Source of the DNA: Scatosoma sp045576335
GTDB lineage: Bacteria; Bacillota; Clostridia; Christensenellales; Borkfalkiaceae
Direction of reading: 5' to 3'
NCBI GenBank assembly: GCA_045576335.1
Contig: JAZNGH010000029.1
Coordinates: 1-56,219 of the forward strand
Length of the DNA: 56,219 bases
Shown: positions 32,860 through 40,494 of the stretch, piece after piece
Layout of the letters: each line of letters begins with the position of its first letter
Position numbering within the stretch: position 1 is the stretch's first letter
Made by a program: the position numbers and the translations under genes
Notes under the pieces: model-generated
Databases searched by the model: none
Told to the model about the DNA's origin: nothing
The model's input: only the letters and a program-made list of their open reading frames with translations

Positions 32860-34536
32860 TTAGATTGCGCCCAAAAACCAAATGGCAAACGCGCAATAGA
32901 CGGTGAGGGATACGACGTCTACGATTGTCGTAATGAACGGACCTGCCACGACGGCGGGGTCTAATCTGCATTTCTTTGCAAGCAGCGGCAGCATTGCGCC
33001 GATTAGCTTGGCAATCACGATTGTGATGAGCATAGAAAAGCTGATGACGAACGCAATCAACGCGCCTTGCTCTACGGCGTACAAGCCGTCTACGAGCATA
33101 ACCTTGGCAAAGCACGCGGCGGCAAGGAATGCGCCGAGGAGCACCGATACGCGGATTTCCTTCCAGACGACCCTCCAAAAATCCTTAAAATCCACTTCGC
33201 CGATGGCAATCCCTCGAATAATCATTGCGCTTGCTTGCGAGCCTGCGTTACCGCCCGTACCCATCAGCATAGGCATACAAGCCGTCAACACGATACCGTA
33301 TACGGCGTGGTTGAGCGTGCTTTCGTTGGCGGAAATGACCAACCCCGAAAAGGTGGAGGATACGAGCAGTATCAACAGCCACGGCAAACGGCTCAAACAA
33401 ATGCGCCATATATTCGTTTTCAAATAGGGCTTGTCGGTGGGGGTGACTGCCGCCATCTTCGCGATATCTTCGGTGTTCTCCGATTGCAGGACGGTCATTG
33501 CGTCGTCAACCGTGACGATACCCACGAGCCGCGTTTCCCTATCCACGATAGGAAGCGCGAGGAAGCCGTAGTCGGAAATCATACGCGAAACGTCCTCTTT
33601 GTCGTCCTCGGTGTGCGCGTAGATGACGTTTTCCGTCATAATCTCTTCAATCGTCGCCGATTTTTTGGCGAGCATTAAATCCTTCGCGGAAACCAGCCCC
33701 AACAGCTTGTTGGTGGGGTCAGTGACGTAGCAGGTGTAAATCGTTTCCTTGTCGATTGCCGTTTGGCGGATACGCTCGAAGGCCTCGTCGACCGTCATAG
33801 TAGGGCGCAAGGAAACGAATTCAATCGTCATAATGCTGCCCGCGCTGTCCTTGGGGTATTTGAGGATTTCGTTGATATAGGCGCGCGTTTCGCTGTCGCT
33901 TTGCGCGAGCACGCGCTTGACCACGCTTGCGGGCATTTCTTCGATAATATCGACGGTATCGTCGAGGAAAAGCTCGTCCATAACGGCGCGAAGCTCGCGG
34001 TCGTTTAAGCGGTGAATGAGCGTTTCCTTGACGTCGCTATCCATTTCGACGAAGGTTTCCGCCGCAAGGTCCTTGGGTAGAATACGGAAAAGAATGGGCA
34101 AATCCGCCGCTTCGCGTATTTCGTTGAAAACCTCCGCAAGGTCGGTTGCGTTCATAGACAAAAGCAAGGGGCGCAAAACGGAAAAATTGCGCTCGATAAG
34201 GAGCTGTACGATTTCTTCCGTTTCCGCAATACGGCGCACGATTTCTTGCGGCATATCCTCGATAATGTCCACCGTTTCGTCAACGGACATTTCGTCGAGG
34301 ACCTTTTCCAGCTCGTCGTCGCGTAAGCCGTTGATGACGTCCTCTTGCAGTTCTTTATCCAAAAGGGGAAGCGCGTCGGCGAGCAAATCGCTGTCCAGCG
34401 CGCGACAAAAAGCGGGAATATCCGCTTTTTCCATTTCCGTAAGTACGTCGGCAAGCTCCTCTTTCGTGAGTTTGATAGCAAGCGACGCCGCGGTGTCGTA
34501 ATCCTGTTCTTGCAGGGCTTTGATGATTTCGTTCAT
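32860..34536 (-). CDS. mgtE: Magnesium transporter MgtE with duplicated N-domain
   Basis: Magnesium channel of 558 residues, about 100 longer than usual. The C-terminal five-helix pore (about 380-558) contains 'MPMLMGTGGNAGSQASAMII', the selectivity region of MgtE. CBS domains occupy about 236-360. The N-terminal helical Mg-sensing domain appears twice: 'LRDDELEKVLDEMSVDETVD' with 'IIEDMPQEIV' (about 71-100), and 'LNDRELRAVMDELFLDDTVD' with 'IIEEMPASVV' (about 177-206). Gating by cytosolic Mg2+ is known for the family; doubling of the sensor may alter it (inference). AGGAGG precedes ATG 34536. Upstream lies a candidate leader peptide and hairpin. Confidence 0.93.
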   Translation of the reverse strand: MNEIIKALQEQDYDTAASLAIKLTKEELADVLTEMEKADIPAFCRALDSDLLADALPLLDKELQEDVINGLRDDELEKVLDEMSVDETVDIIEDMPQEIVRRIAETEEIVQLLIERNFSVLRPLLLSMNATDLAEVFNEIREAADLPILFRILPKDLAAETFVEMDSDVKETLIHRLNDRELRAVMDELFLDDTVDIIEEMPASVVKRVLAQSDSETRAYINEILKYPKDSAGSIMTIEFVSLRPTMTVDEAFERIRQTAIDKETIYTCYVTDPTNKLLGLVSAKDLMLAKKSATIEEIMTENVIYAHTEDDKEDVSRMISDYGFLALPIVDRETRLVGIVTVDDAMTVLQSENTEDIAKMAAVTPTDKPYLKTNIWRICLSRLPWLLILLVSSTFSGLVISANESTLNHAVYGIVLTACMPMLMGTGGNAGSQASAMIIRGIAIGEVDFKDFWRVVWKEIRVSVLLGAFLAAACFAKVMLVDGLYAVEQGALIAFVISFSMLITIVIAKLIGAMLPLLAKKCRLDPAVVAGPFITTIVDVVSLTVYCAFAIWFLGAI

Positions 34537-34573
34537 AATACTCTACCTCCTAAAAATAATACTTGAAAAAGGT

Positions 34574-34643
34574 AGCGTATAGGCGTTTGGGTTTACGGCG
34601 CGGCGAAACAATCCGCTGCCGTCGTCCATAGCGGATATACGCT
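34574..34643 (-). promoter_or_regulatory. Candidate attenuator hairpins in the mgtE leader
   Basis: On the minus strand, AGCGTATA (34643-34636) can pair with TATACGCT (34581-34574), followed directly by ACCTTTTT, a terminator-like end. Inside its loop, ATCCGCT...AGCGGAT forms a smaller stem (34636-34630 with 34617-34611). The first arm lies within a short open frame, so ribosomes on that frame would block pairing. No known magnesium riboswitch (M-box) pattern was recognised. Confidence 0.4.
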
Positions 34644-34667
34644 GCTGCTACTGTGATAATCAGACAT
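34593..34667 (-). CDS. Candidate 24-residue leader peptide upstream of mgtE
   Basis: An ATG with a near-perfect ribosome binding site (AAAAGGAGG, 10 bp upstream) opens a 24-codon frame with a serine run and the core 'VYPLWTTAADC', ending in 'FAAP' before TAA. It lies between the stop of the 804-residue protein gene and mgtE on the same strand. The strong binding site, tight placement and overlap with possible attenuator stems suggest a regulatory leader, by analogy with the mgtA/mgtC leaders of enterobacteria, though those are not homologous. It could also be a chance frame. Confidence 0.5.
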   Translation of the reverse strand: MSDYHSSSSVYPLWTTAADCFAAP

Positions 34668-34685
34668 ACAGATTGTTCCTCCTTT

Positions 34686-37100
34686 TTAGTCGTTCTTTTT
34701 GCGTAAAAGCAGGAAATCGGTCAAAATACCGATTGCCGCCAAACCTAAAAGCATATAGGCAAGTCGCCAGAGTGCGTCTTCGTTGCTCTCCGTTGCGCCC
34801 ACTTGCGTTTGCGTGGTTTCCTTGGGCGAAGCGTCGAAAAGCGTTGCGTACGATTGCGGGATATAGCCCGTTTTTTGGACGCCCGCCGCATCCGTGTAGG
34901 AAACGAGATAATATTCGTGGTCAAGTTCTCCTATCTCGCCGAGTAAAAGTACCTCGCTGCCGCGGGGAAGCTCCGTTACCGTCAAAAGGGGAGTGAGATA
35001 GGGGAATTTATAGAGAGCGACGGCGTTGGTGAGCCAAGCCGTTTTGCGCTCTGCTTCGGCGTATTCGACGCTGTATTCGCCGTCAAATTCGGGCGAAGCC
35101 GCCTTTAATACGAGGTAGGTCGAATAATCGTTTGCGGTTTTGTCGAATACTGCAATGAGATTGTATTTGTCCGTTTCACCGATTTTGAGAGCGGTGAGCG
35201 GGGTTTCGCTTCTTTGATAGGAAATATAAGGGAACACCGTCGCGCCGCTTAAAGAAGAAAGGTCAAATTCCACGAGCAACGCGTTCGGGGTCGTTTGAAC
35301 AACGGTGACGACCGCGCTTTCCGCACTGAACACCTTTTCGTCTGCGCCGTTTACGGCGATATTTTTCACGGTCGGGAGCGCGAATTTATCCGTTTGGATC
35401 AAGTAATTATTATCGCAAAGAAGGTAGGCGATATTTTCTTCGATACCGAAGGTAAACGAGTTAATCGTGGGGGTATAATCCTTGCCGCCGTAGACGAATT
35501 TCTCGCTCGTATCCACGCTCGTTTGCGCGTACGTGCCGTCCGCTTGCAGGGTGAATTTATACACCGTATTGCTTGCAAGCGCGTAGAGATTTTGCTCGTA
35601 ATCTACGGCAAATGCCGTCACGCCCGTAGGCAAGATACCGCAAATTTTTTCGCCCGTTTGCGACGAGGGGTTGAGGAAATCCGCTTCCGTATAACGGTAC
35701 GCGTCGTTGCCTGAAACGGTGTACAGATACCCGTACGCGTCGGCGGTGAGAAAGCTCGTTTGGCGGGTGTAGGTCTTGGAAATATCCTGTGTCAACGCCC
35801 AGCCGTTTTCACCCTTTTCCAAAAGGTAATACCGATTGTTTTCGGTGGCGAAATAGTATTTTCCGTACACCTCGGCAATCCCTGCAATCTCGCCGATAAA
35901 GCCGTTGTACGCCCAAAGCTGCACGCCGTAATTATCCGCCGATACGTCGTAGAGCGCGGCTTGCGTTTGGTTGGCAAGAAGAAGCGTTTGCCCGTTTGCC
36001 GCCAAGTAAGTAGGGAGAAGCGTAACGGGAATGGGGTCGTTGAATGTAGCGTTCTTCAAATCGTACACCGACACGCGGGCGTTGCCGTTGTCGGAAACGA
36101 AGAGCTTGTTTCCCGCAAGCAGCGTTTGCGTCGCGCCGTTCAAGCGGTTGACGGACGAGGACGAAGCGCAAATTTCAGAGGCGGTGAAGTTTTCACCGAG
36201 AACGGAATATTCCCACACCGCCGCGCCGTTCACGGCGTAAACGAACTCGTCGAACACGCAAAGCGAGGTGAACGAGCCAGCTTTGCCGAACGCCTCCTCC
36301 ACGCTGCTCGCATCCTTTTGGCTGGTGAGTGCGGAAAGGTCGCGGACGGAAAAATTGCCGTCGATATCCGTATACGCGAACGCGCCGCCGTTTACGCTGA
36401 CGGAAACCAGCTCGGACGGGAAAGCCGCCACGAAGGTTTCCGCGGGCGTCGTTGCGTCGGGATTGATTTTGTAAAGGTATTTACCGCTGTTGGTGTAATA
36501 CAGCTCCTCGTCCCAAAAAGTGAGCGTGGGCTTGGAGGAAAGCTCATCCACGAGCGTGTATACCGCGTTTTTGTCCAAATCGTTAAGGGGGACTTTGGAT
36601 AGCTGGGTTTGCGTGGTCACGTTGGTAAAATACAGCGTGTCGTCGTGCAAAATGAAGGTACTGCAAGTAAACGCGGTGTCCGTTGCGCTCGCCGTTTCAG
36701 GCGAGAGTAAGTCGACGCTTTGGAGATAGTACAAGCCCGTCGAAGCGTCGAGAAAATACAGGTTGTCCGCGGCGTCGAATTGCAATTTCGTCACGCGGTT
36801 TTTAGAGGGGTCAACGAGGTTGGGCGCGTGGGTATACTCACGGTATACGCCGTTTGCCTTGTCGTACAGATAAATCACGTTCCCGTCCGCAATTGCTGCG
36901 AAATCGTCGCAAACCGCCACGTCGGACGGGGCGGACAGGTCCAGATACTCCTCGTATCGCGTCGGCAAAAATAAGCCGTTTGCCTCGTTTTCCGTGCTTT
37001 CCGCCGCGGCGGCGTTGGGCACAAGAGAACCTGCCGCAACCGAAGCGGTCAGCGCGGCAAAGGTGCAAGCGGATAAAATTGTCAAGACGCTTTTTCTCAT
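34686..37100 (-). CDS. Secreted, membrane-anchored propeller-like protein of unknown function
   Basis: 804 residues. The signal peptide (about 1-33, 'LTASVAAGSLVPNAAAAE') leads to a long region of repeats such as 'GNVIYLYDKANGVY' and 'GNARVSVYDLKN' that resemble NHL or similar beta-propeller blades (about 50-560). Near the C-terminus is an SH3b-like module ('PRGSEVLLLGEIGELDHEYY', 'GYIPQSYATLFD'), and the protein ends with a single membrane helix and 'LLRKKND' as stop-transfer. Its domains should face outward. I do not recognise a specific family. The promoter places the start codon 8 nt after the -10 box with no ribosome binding site, so the mRNA may be leaderless. Confidence 0.8.
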   Translation of the reverse strand: MRKSVLTILSACTFAALTASVAAGSLVPNAAAAESTENEANGLFLPTRYEEYLDLSAPSDVAVCDDFAAIADGNVIYLYDKANGVYREYTHAPNLVDPSKNRVTKLQFDAADNLYFLDASTGLYYLQSVDLLSPETASATDTAFTCSTFILHDDTLYFTNVTTQTQLSKVPLNDLDKNAVYTLVDELSSKPTLTFWDEELYYTNSGKYLYKINPDATTPAETFVAAFPSELVSVSVNGGAFAYTDIDGNFSVRDLSALTSQKDASSVEEAFGKAGSFTSLCVFDEFVYAVNGAAVWEYSVLGENFTASEICASSSSVNRLNGATQTLLAGNKLFVSDNGNARVSVYDLKNATFNDPIPVTLLPTYLAANGQTLLLANQTQAALYDVSADNYGVQLWAYNGFIGEIAGIAEVYGKYYFATENNRYYLLEKGENGWALTQDISKTYTRQTSFLTADAYGYLYTVSGNDAYRYTEADFLNPSSQTGEKICGILPTGVTAFAVDYEQNLYALASNTVYKFTLQADGTYAQTSVDTSEKFVYGGKDYTPTINSFTFGIEENIAYLLCDNNYLIQTDKFALPTVKNIAVNGADEKVFSAESAVVTVVQTTPNALLVEFDLSSLSGATVFPYISYQRSETPLTALKIGETDKYNLIAVFDKTANDYSTYLVLKAASPEFDGEYSVEYAEAERKTAWLTNAVALYKFPYLTPLLTVTELPRGSEVLLLGEIGELDHEYYLVSYTDAAGVQKTGYIPQSYATLFDASPKETTQTQVGATESNEDALWRLAYMLLGLAAIGILTDFLLLRKKND

Positions 37101-37108
37101 ACACTATT

Positions 37109-37137
37109 ATTATAGCATTATTTACAAAAAAAAGCAA
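37109..37137 (-). promoter_or_regulatory. Promoter of the 804-residue surface protein gene
   Basis: On the minus strand: TTGCTT, 17-bp spacer, TATAAT, preceded by TGC (extended -10). The ATG lies 8 nt after the -10 box. Confidence 0.7.
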
Positions 37138-37239
37138 TAAATCAACGCAATTTTGTTTGCCGCAAGATAAAAAAATCGAACAAACGGAAAATTTTTCCAA
37201 AAATTTACGAAAAGTGGCGGGCATTTGTCATATTTAACG

Positions 37240-37273
37240 TGCTATAATACCATTAAAAGCGAACAAATGTTCG
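37240..37273 (+). promoter_or_regulatory. Extended -10 promoter with overlapping LexA (SOS) box at the head of the phage cassette
   Basis: TGCTATAAT (37240-37248) is a consensus extended -10. CGAACAAATGTTCG (37260-37273) matches the Gram-positive LexA/DinR box CGAACRNRYGTTYC in 13 of 14 positions and lies where the transcript would start. LexA bound here would block transcription until DNA damage. No second SOS box was seen in the window. Confidence 0.72.
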
Positions 37274-37311
37274 GATTTTTACAAAAAAGATGAAAGAGTG
37301 GACTTGCAATT

Positions 37312-37401
37312 TTGGAAATTCGTGACATAATGCGCTTGGCTTCGGGCGAGGAAGCGGTGAGAGAAAAAATTTTGGCAAAAGGCGAGGTGAAGGAAATTTG
37401 A
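37312..37401 (+). CDS. Possible 29-residue small protein before the sigma-like gene
   Basis: A short frame from TTG 37312 (or ATG 37330) to TGA 37399-37401. The stop overlaps the TTG start of the next gene (TTGA), the arrangement expected for coupled translation. The peptide contains 'IRDIMRLASGEEAVREKI', a helical, charged stretch. The ribosome binding site is poor, so support is mainly positional. Confidence 0.35.
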   Translation: MEIRDIMRLASGEEAVREKILAKGEVKEI

Positions 37402-37931
37402 AAAATTATGCAAAAGCGGTATTGTACGCCTATCCGACGTTGCAGACGATTGGAAAGGAATATCAGACGCATATTCAAAACCGTGCGGTGCTTTCGTATA
37501 AAAGCGAATTGTCCGCGGAGGCTTTGGTGGAATATCTTGCGGGCGAAATCGTGTATAAACGAAAGCTGGAATGGTTGCTTTCGGAAATCGAGGGCGTTTT
37601 GCAGAAATTGAGCTTGGAGGAACGAACCTTGCTCGCCGTGCGCTATTTCGGGTTGGGAAAGAGGAAAAAACCGCTTTCCAAAGCGGTCAAAGAAATGCCC
37701 GTGAGGACGGGGTATCCCGCTTGGAGTGAAAGCCGATATTTTCGCGTGCAACGGAGGCTTTATAAAAAGGTGGAGGCAATGCTTTGCGTTGCGGGTGTGA
37801 CCGAGGAGGTCTTTGACAGGGATTTTGCGCGTGTGGATATTTTCCAAGGCATAAACCGTTTCGTAAACGGCGAACGCGAGGGCGCGATCAGCGAGCGGGA
37901 ACGGACGTTCTTGGGAATTGTGCGAAAATGA
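37398..37931 (+). CDS. Phage-type sigma-like/ArpU-like regulator
   Basis: 177-residue basic protein whose central part ('LSLEERTLLAVRYFGLGKRK', about 75-95, then 'RYFRVQRRLYKKVEAMLCVA') resembles sigma-70 region 4 and the late-gene regulators (ArpU, RinA type) commonly found just before terminase genes in Gram-positive phages. Starts at TTG 37398 with AAGGA upstream; there is no better in-frame start. It is the first substantial gene after the SOS box, so it may be the SOS-induced activator of the head genes (inference). It ends 3 bp before the end of the convergent surface-protein gene. Confidence 0.62.
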   Translation: MKNYAKAVLYAYPTLQTIGKEYQTHIQNRAVLSYKSELSAEALVEYLAGEIVYKRKLEWLLSEIEGVLQKLSLEERTLLAVRYFGLGKRKKPLSKAVKEMPVRTGYPAWSESRYFRVQRRLYKKVEAMLCVAGVTEEVFDRDFARVDIFQGINRFVNGEREGAISERERTFLGIVRK

Positions 37932-37934
37932 GGC

Positions 37935-38645
37935 TCATTCGTCCGTTTCGTACGGGGCGCGGCGGGGCGGCTTCAAAATGAGTGCGGCGAGGACGGGGAC
38001 GAGCAAGCAAAGGGTAACGAGAATGGCGATTTGTGCGGGCGGCATACTCTCGCCTTGCGTGTTATCCTCCGCCGCGGGCGGCATTGGCTCAGCTTGGGCG
38101 AGGCGGTCGGCGTATTCGGTGCTTTCGGCGTAGGAAAAGTCGTCGGGCTTGGGGATATACCCGAACGAGTCGCCTCGAAGTACGTAGCAATAGGTTTTCG
38201 AGCCGATACGGTAATCGCCGTAATAGGCGCAAGTGACGGTGATTTGATTGAGGAAATCGTCGCCTGCCGAAAAGGCGTCTTCAATGGTGTAGCGAACCTC
38301 GAAGAGGTGGTAAAGATAGGGCGTTTCGGGGACGTAATCGACGAAAGTCAGCTCGTCGGTCTTGGCATACCCCGTCAGCTTTTGGCAGTATTGCTCGTCG
38401 TATAAGTATTCGATTTTCGTGTACTCGCCGTCCGTGGAAAGGACCTTGACGAAATAGGTTTTGGGGAGCAGGAAAAGACCGCGCTTTTCGTCGCGCGCGC
38501 TGTAAAAAAAGGTGTCGTCGTTGCAGACGCAAGCGTAAGTGCCGCTTTCGGCGAAAGCGGTTTGCCGTTGCAATTGCCACGGACAAAAGAGAATACATAG
38601 GAAATATACAAGCGGCAACAACGCCGCGCATACGCGTTTTTTCAT
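37935..38645 (-). CDS. Small secreted membrane-anchored protein (SH3-like), unknown function
   Basis: 236 residues: signal peptide (about 1-32), an extracytoplasmic part with several SH3b-like segments ('GYAKTDELTFVDY', 'SFGYIPKPDDF'), a proline-rich linker and a C-terminal membrane helix ('AILVTLCLLVPVLAALIL'). The layout echoes the SH3b-helix C-terminus of the 804-residue protein at 34.7-37.1 kb, so the two may be related. It lies on the minus strand within the phage cassette, and transcription from the SOS promoter into the terminase gene would be antisense to it. A TATAAT sits 7 nt before the ATG on the minus strand, but the -35 is poor; the message may be leaderless. Confidence 0.78.
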   Translation of the reverse strand: MKKRVCAALLPLVYFLCILFCPWQLQRQTAFAESGTYACVCNDDTFFYSARDEKRGLFLLPKTYFVKVLSTDGEYTKIEYLYDEQYCQKLTGYAKTDELTFVDYVPETPYLYHLFEVRYTIEDAFSAGDDFLNQITVTCAYYGDYRIGSKTYCYVLRGDSFGYIPKPDDFSYAESTEYADRLAQAEPMPPAAEDNTQGESMPPAQIAILVTLCLLVPVLAALILKPPRRAPYETDE

Positions 38646-38699
38646 AAATTTTATTATAGTGGGAAAATAAGGGGCGTTTTTGAAAATTTGGCGGTGATT

Positions 38700-40139
38700 A
38701 TGGGAGATATTGTAGAAAAATTAAGGGCGATACGGGCAATCGACGAGGAAATACGGAAAAGGCGGGAGGAGGATTTTTTGGCGCGCTACAATACGGGGGA
38801 GCGGGTGCATCAAAAACAGCTCGCGTTTCATAAATGCGGCAAGAGAAACCGTTGGGTGTTCGGCGGAAACCGCTCGGGGAAAACGGAGTGCGGCGCGGCG
38901 GAGTGCGTGTATATCGCGCGGGGGATACACCCCTACCGCGAGAATAGAGCCAACGCGCAAGGGTGGGTGGTTTCTCTTTCGCAGCAGGTACAGCGCGACG
39001 TGGCGCAAAAGAAGATTTTGCGGTATTTGCGGCGGGACTGGATAGAAGAAATCGTGATGTACAGCGGCAGAAAGGACGCGCCCGAAAGCGGGGTGATCGA
39101 TTTTATCCGTGTAAAAAACGTGTTCGGCGGGATATCCGTAATCGGGTTTAAGAGCTGTGATCAGGGCAGAGAAAAATTTCAGGGCGCGTCGCTCGATTTC
39201 GTGTGGTTTGACGAAGAGCCGCCAAAGGATATTTACTTGGAATGCCGTATGCGCGTTATGGACAGGCGAGGGGATATCTTCGCGACCATGACCCCCTTGA
39301 AGGGGTTGACCTTTGTGTACGAGGATATCTATCTCAATCGGGCAAACGACCCCGAAATATGGTACGAGTTTATGGAATGGAGCGACAATCCGTACCTCGA
39401 CGAGGGGGAAATCAATCTTTTAGAGGGGTGTATGGACGAGCGGACGCTGCAATCGCGTAGGTTTGGGCGGTTTGGGGCGAGCGAGGGGCTGGTGTATCCC
39501 GAATTTGACGAGGCAATACACGTGATAGAGCCCTTTTCCGTGCCCAAGGAATGGCAGGATACCATTTCTATCGACCCTGGGTTGAACAATCCTTTGTCCG
39601 CGCATTGGTACGCGGTGGATTTCGACGACAACGTGTACGTCGTGTACGAGCATTACGAGGCGGGGCGGGATATCGACCACCACGCGGCGTGTATCAAGCG
39701 GATATGCGATACGTTGGGCTGGAAGCGGGATAAGCAGGGGCGGATATGCGCGCTTATCGACAGCGCGGCGAAGCAACGCACGCTCTCGGGCGTGAAAAGC
39801 GTGGCGGAGCTTTTTTACGAGCGGGGCATACTCGTAAATCCTGACGTGGAAAAGGATTTGTTTTCGGGCATTGCACAGGTAAAAAGCTACCTCAATCAAA
39901 AAAACGGCTTGCCGAATATTTATATTTTCAATACCTGCGTACAGCTCATCAGCGAGCTAAAAGGGTATTATTGGGGAAGCGGGGACGTGCCGAGGAAGGC
40001 GCGCGACCACGGACTTGACGAAATGCGTTACTATTTGATGAGCCGTCCCAAAAAGACACCGCCAAAAACGGAGAAAACCGTCATTCAAAAGGACAAAGAG
40101 AGGTTGTTGAAGAGATTGAAACGAAGCAAGGAGAGTTGA
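38700..40139 (+). CDS. Phage terminase large subunit
   Basis: 480-residue DNA-packaging motor. Walker A is 'VFGGNRSGKTECGAAE' (about 50-65) and Walker B 'LDFVWFDEEPP' (about 165-175), followed by the motif III region 'DIFATMTPLKG'. The C-terminal nuclease domain begins with 'DTISIDPGLNNPLSAHWYAV' and has the acidic 'CALIDSAAKQR' and 'DHGLDEMRYYLM' motifs, so both ATPase and nuclease look intact. P22 gp2 is of similar length (499). Start: ATG 38700, with in-frame GTG 38694 and TTG 38688 as alternatives; the binding site is weak. Two bp separate it from the next gene. Confidence 0.92.
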   Translation: MGDIVEKLRAIRAIDEEIRKRREEDFLARYNTGERVHQKQLAFHKCGKRNRWVFGGNRSGKTECGAAECVYIARGIHPYRENRANAQGWVVSLSQQVQRDVAQKKILRYLRRDWIEEIVMYSGRKDAPESGVIDFIRVKNVFGGISVIGFKSCDQGREKFQGASLDFVWFDEEPPKDIYLECRMRVMDRRGDIFATMTPLKGLTFVYEDIYLNRANDPEIWYEFMEWSDNPYLDEGEINLLEGCMDERTLQSRRFGRFGASEGLVYPEFDEAIHVIEPFSVPKEWQDTISIDPGLNNPLSAHWYAVDFDDNVYVVYEHYEAGRDIDHHAACIKRICDTLGWKRDKQGRICALIDSAAKQRTLSGVKSVAELFYERGILVNPDVEKDLFSGIAQVKSYLNQKNGLPNIYIFNTCVQLISELKGYYWGSGDVPRKARDHGLDEMRYYLMSRPKKTPPKTEKTVIQKDKERLLKRLKRSKES

Positions 40140-40140
40140 T

Positions 40141-40494
40141 ATGGAAGAAAAAAAAGGCCAAAAGATAGAAAAGGCTTTATTGAAGGTGGCGTTGGGCTTT
40201 CAGGTCGCCGAAGTGACGGAAGAATACGCCGAGGTGGACGGACAGCTACGGCTAACCAAGCGCAAGAAAACGAAAAAGGACGTGCCGCCCGACCTCAAAG
40301 CCGTGCAAATCTTGCTTTCGGAAAGCGGCGAGGGCGGGTATGCGGCAATGAGCGACGAGGAGCTTATCGCCGAGCGGGACAAGCTGCTTGCTGATTTGCA
40401 AACGGAGGAAGGGACGGGGCAGGTGTGCGTTGAAAAGAAAAAAACGGTAAGACCCAAACCGAGAAAAAGGGTAAAAAGGGAGGTTAAAAAATGA
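40141..40494 (+). CDS. Small basic phage protein, possible terminase small subunit-related
   Basis: 117 residues, rich in Lys and Glu, ending in a strongly basic tail ('VRPKPRKRVKREVKK'). The segment 'EVTEEYAEVDGQLRLTKRKK' followed by 'TKKDVPPDLKAVQILL' resembles the C-terminal portion seen in some phage small terminase proteins, where such a module follows a DNA-binding domain; that domain is missing here. It lies between terminase and portal, with a 4-bp overlap into the portal gene (ATGA type). Function is therefore uncertain: DNA-binding or packaging accessory. Confidence 0.7.
   Translation: MEEKKGQKIEKALLKVALGFQVAEVTEEYAEVDGQLRLTKRKKTKKDVPPDLKAVQILLSESGEGGYAAMSDEELIAERDKLLADLQTEEGTGQVCVEKKKTVRPKPRKRVKREVKK

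Noticed and set aside
34537..34685. M-box (ykoK) magnesium riboswitch before mgtE
   Set aside because: The conserved M-box segments were not found; the interval is only about 150 bp and is mostly taken up by a short open frame with a strong ribosome binding site.
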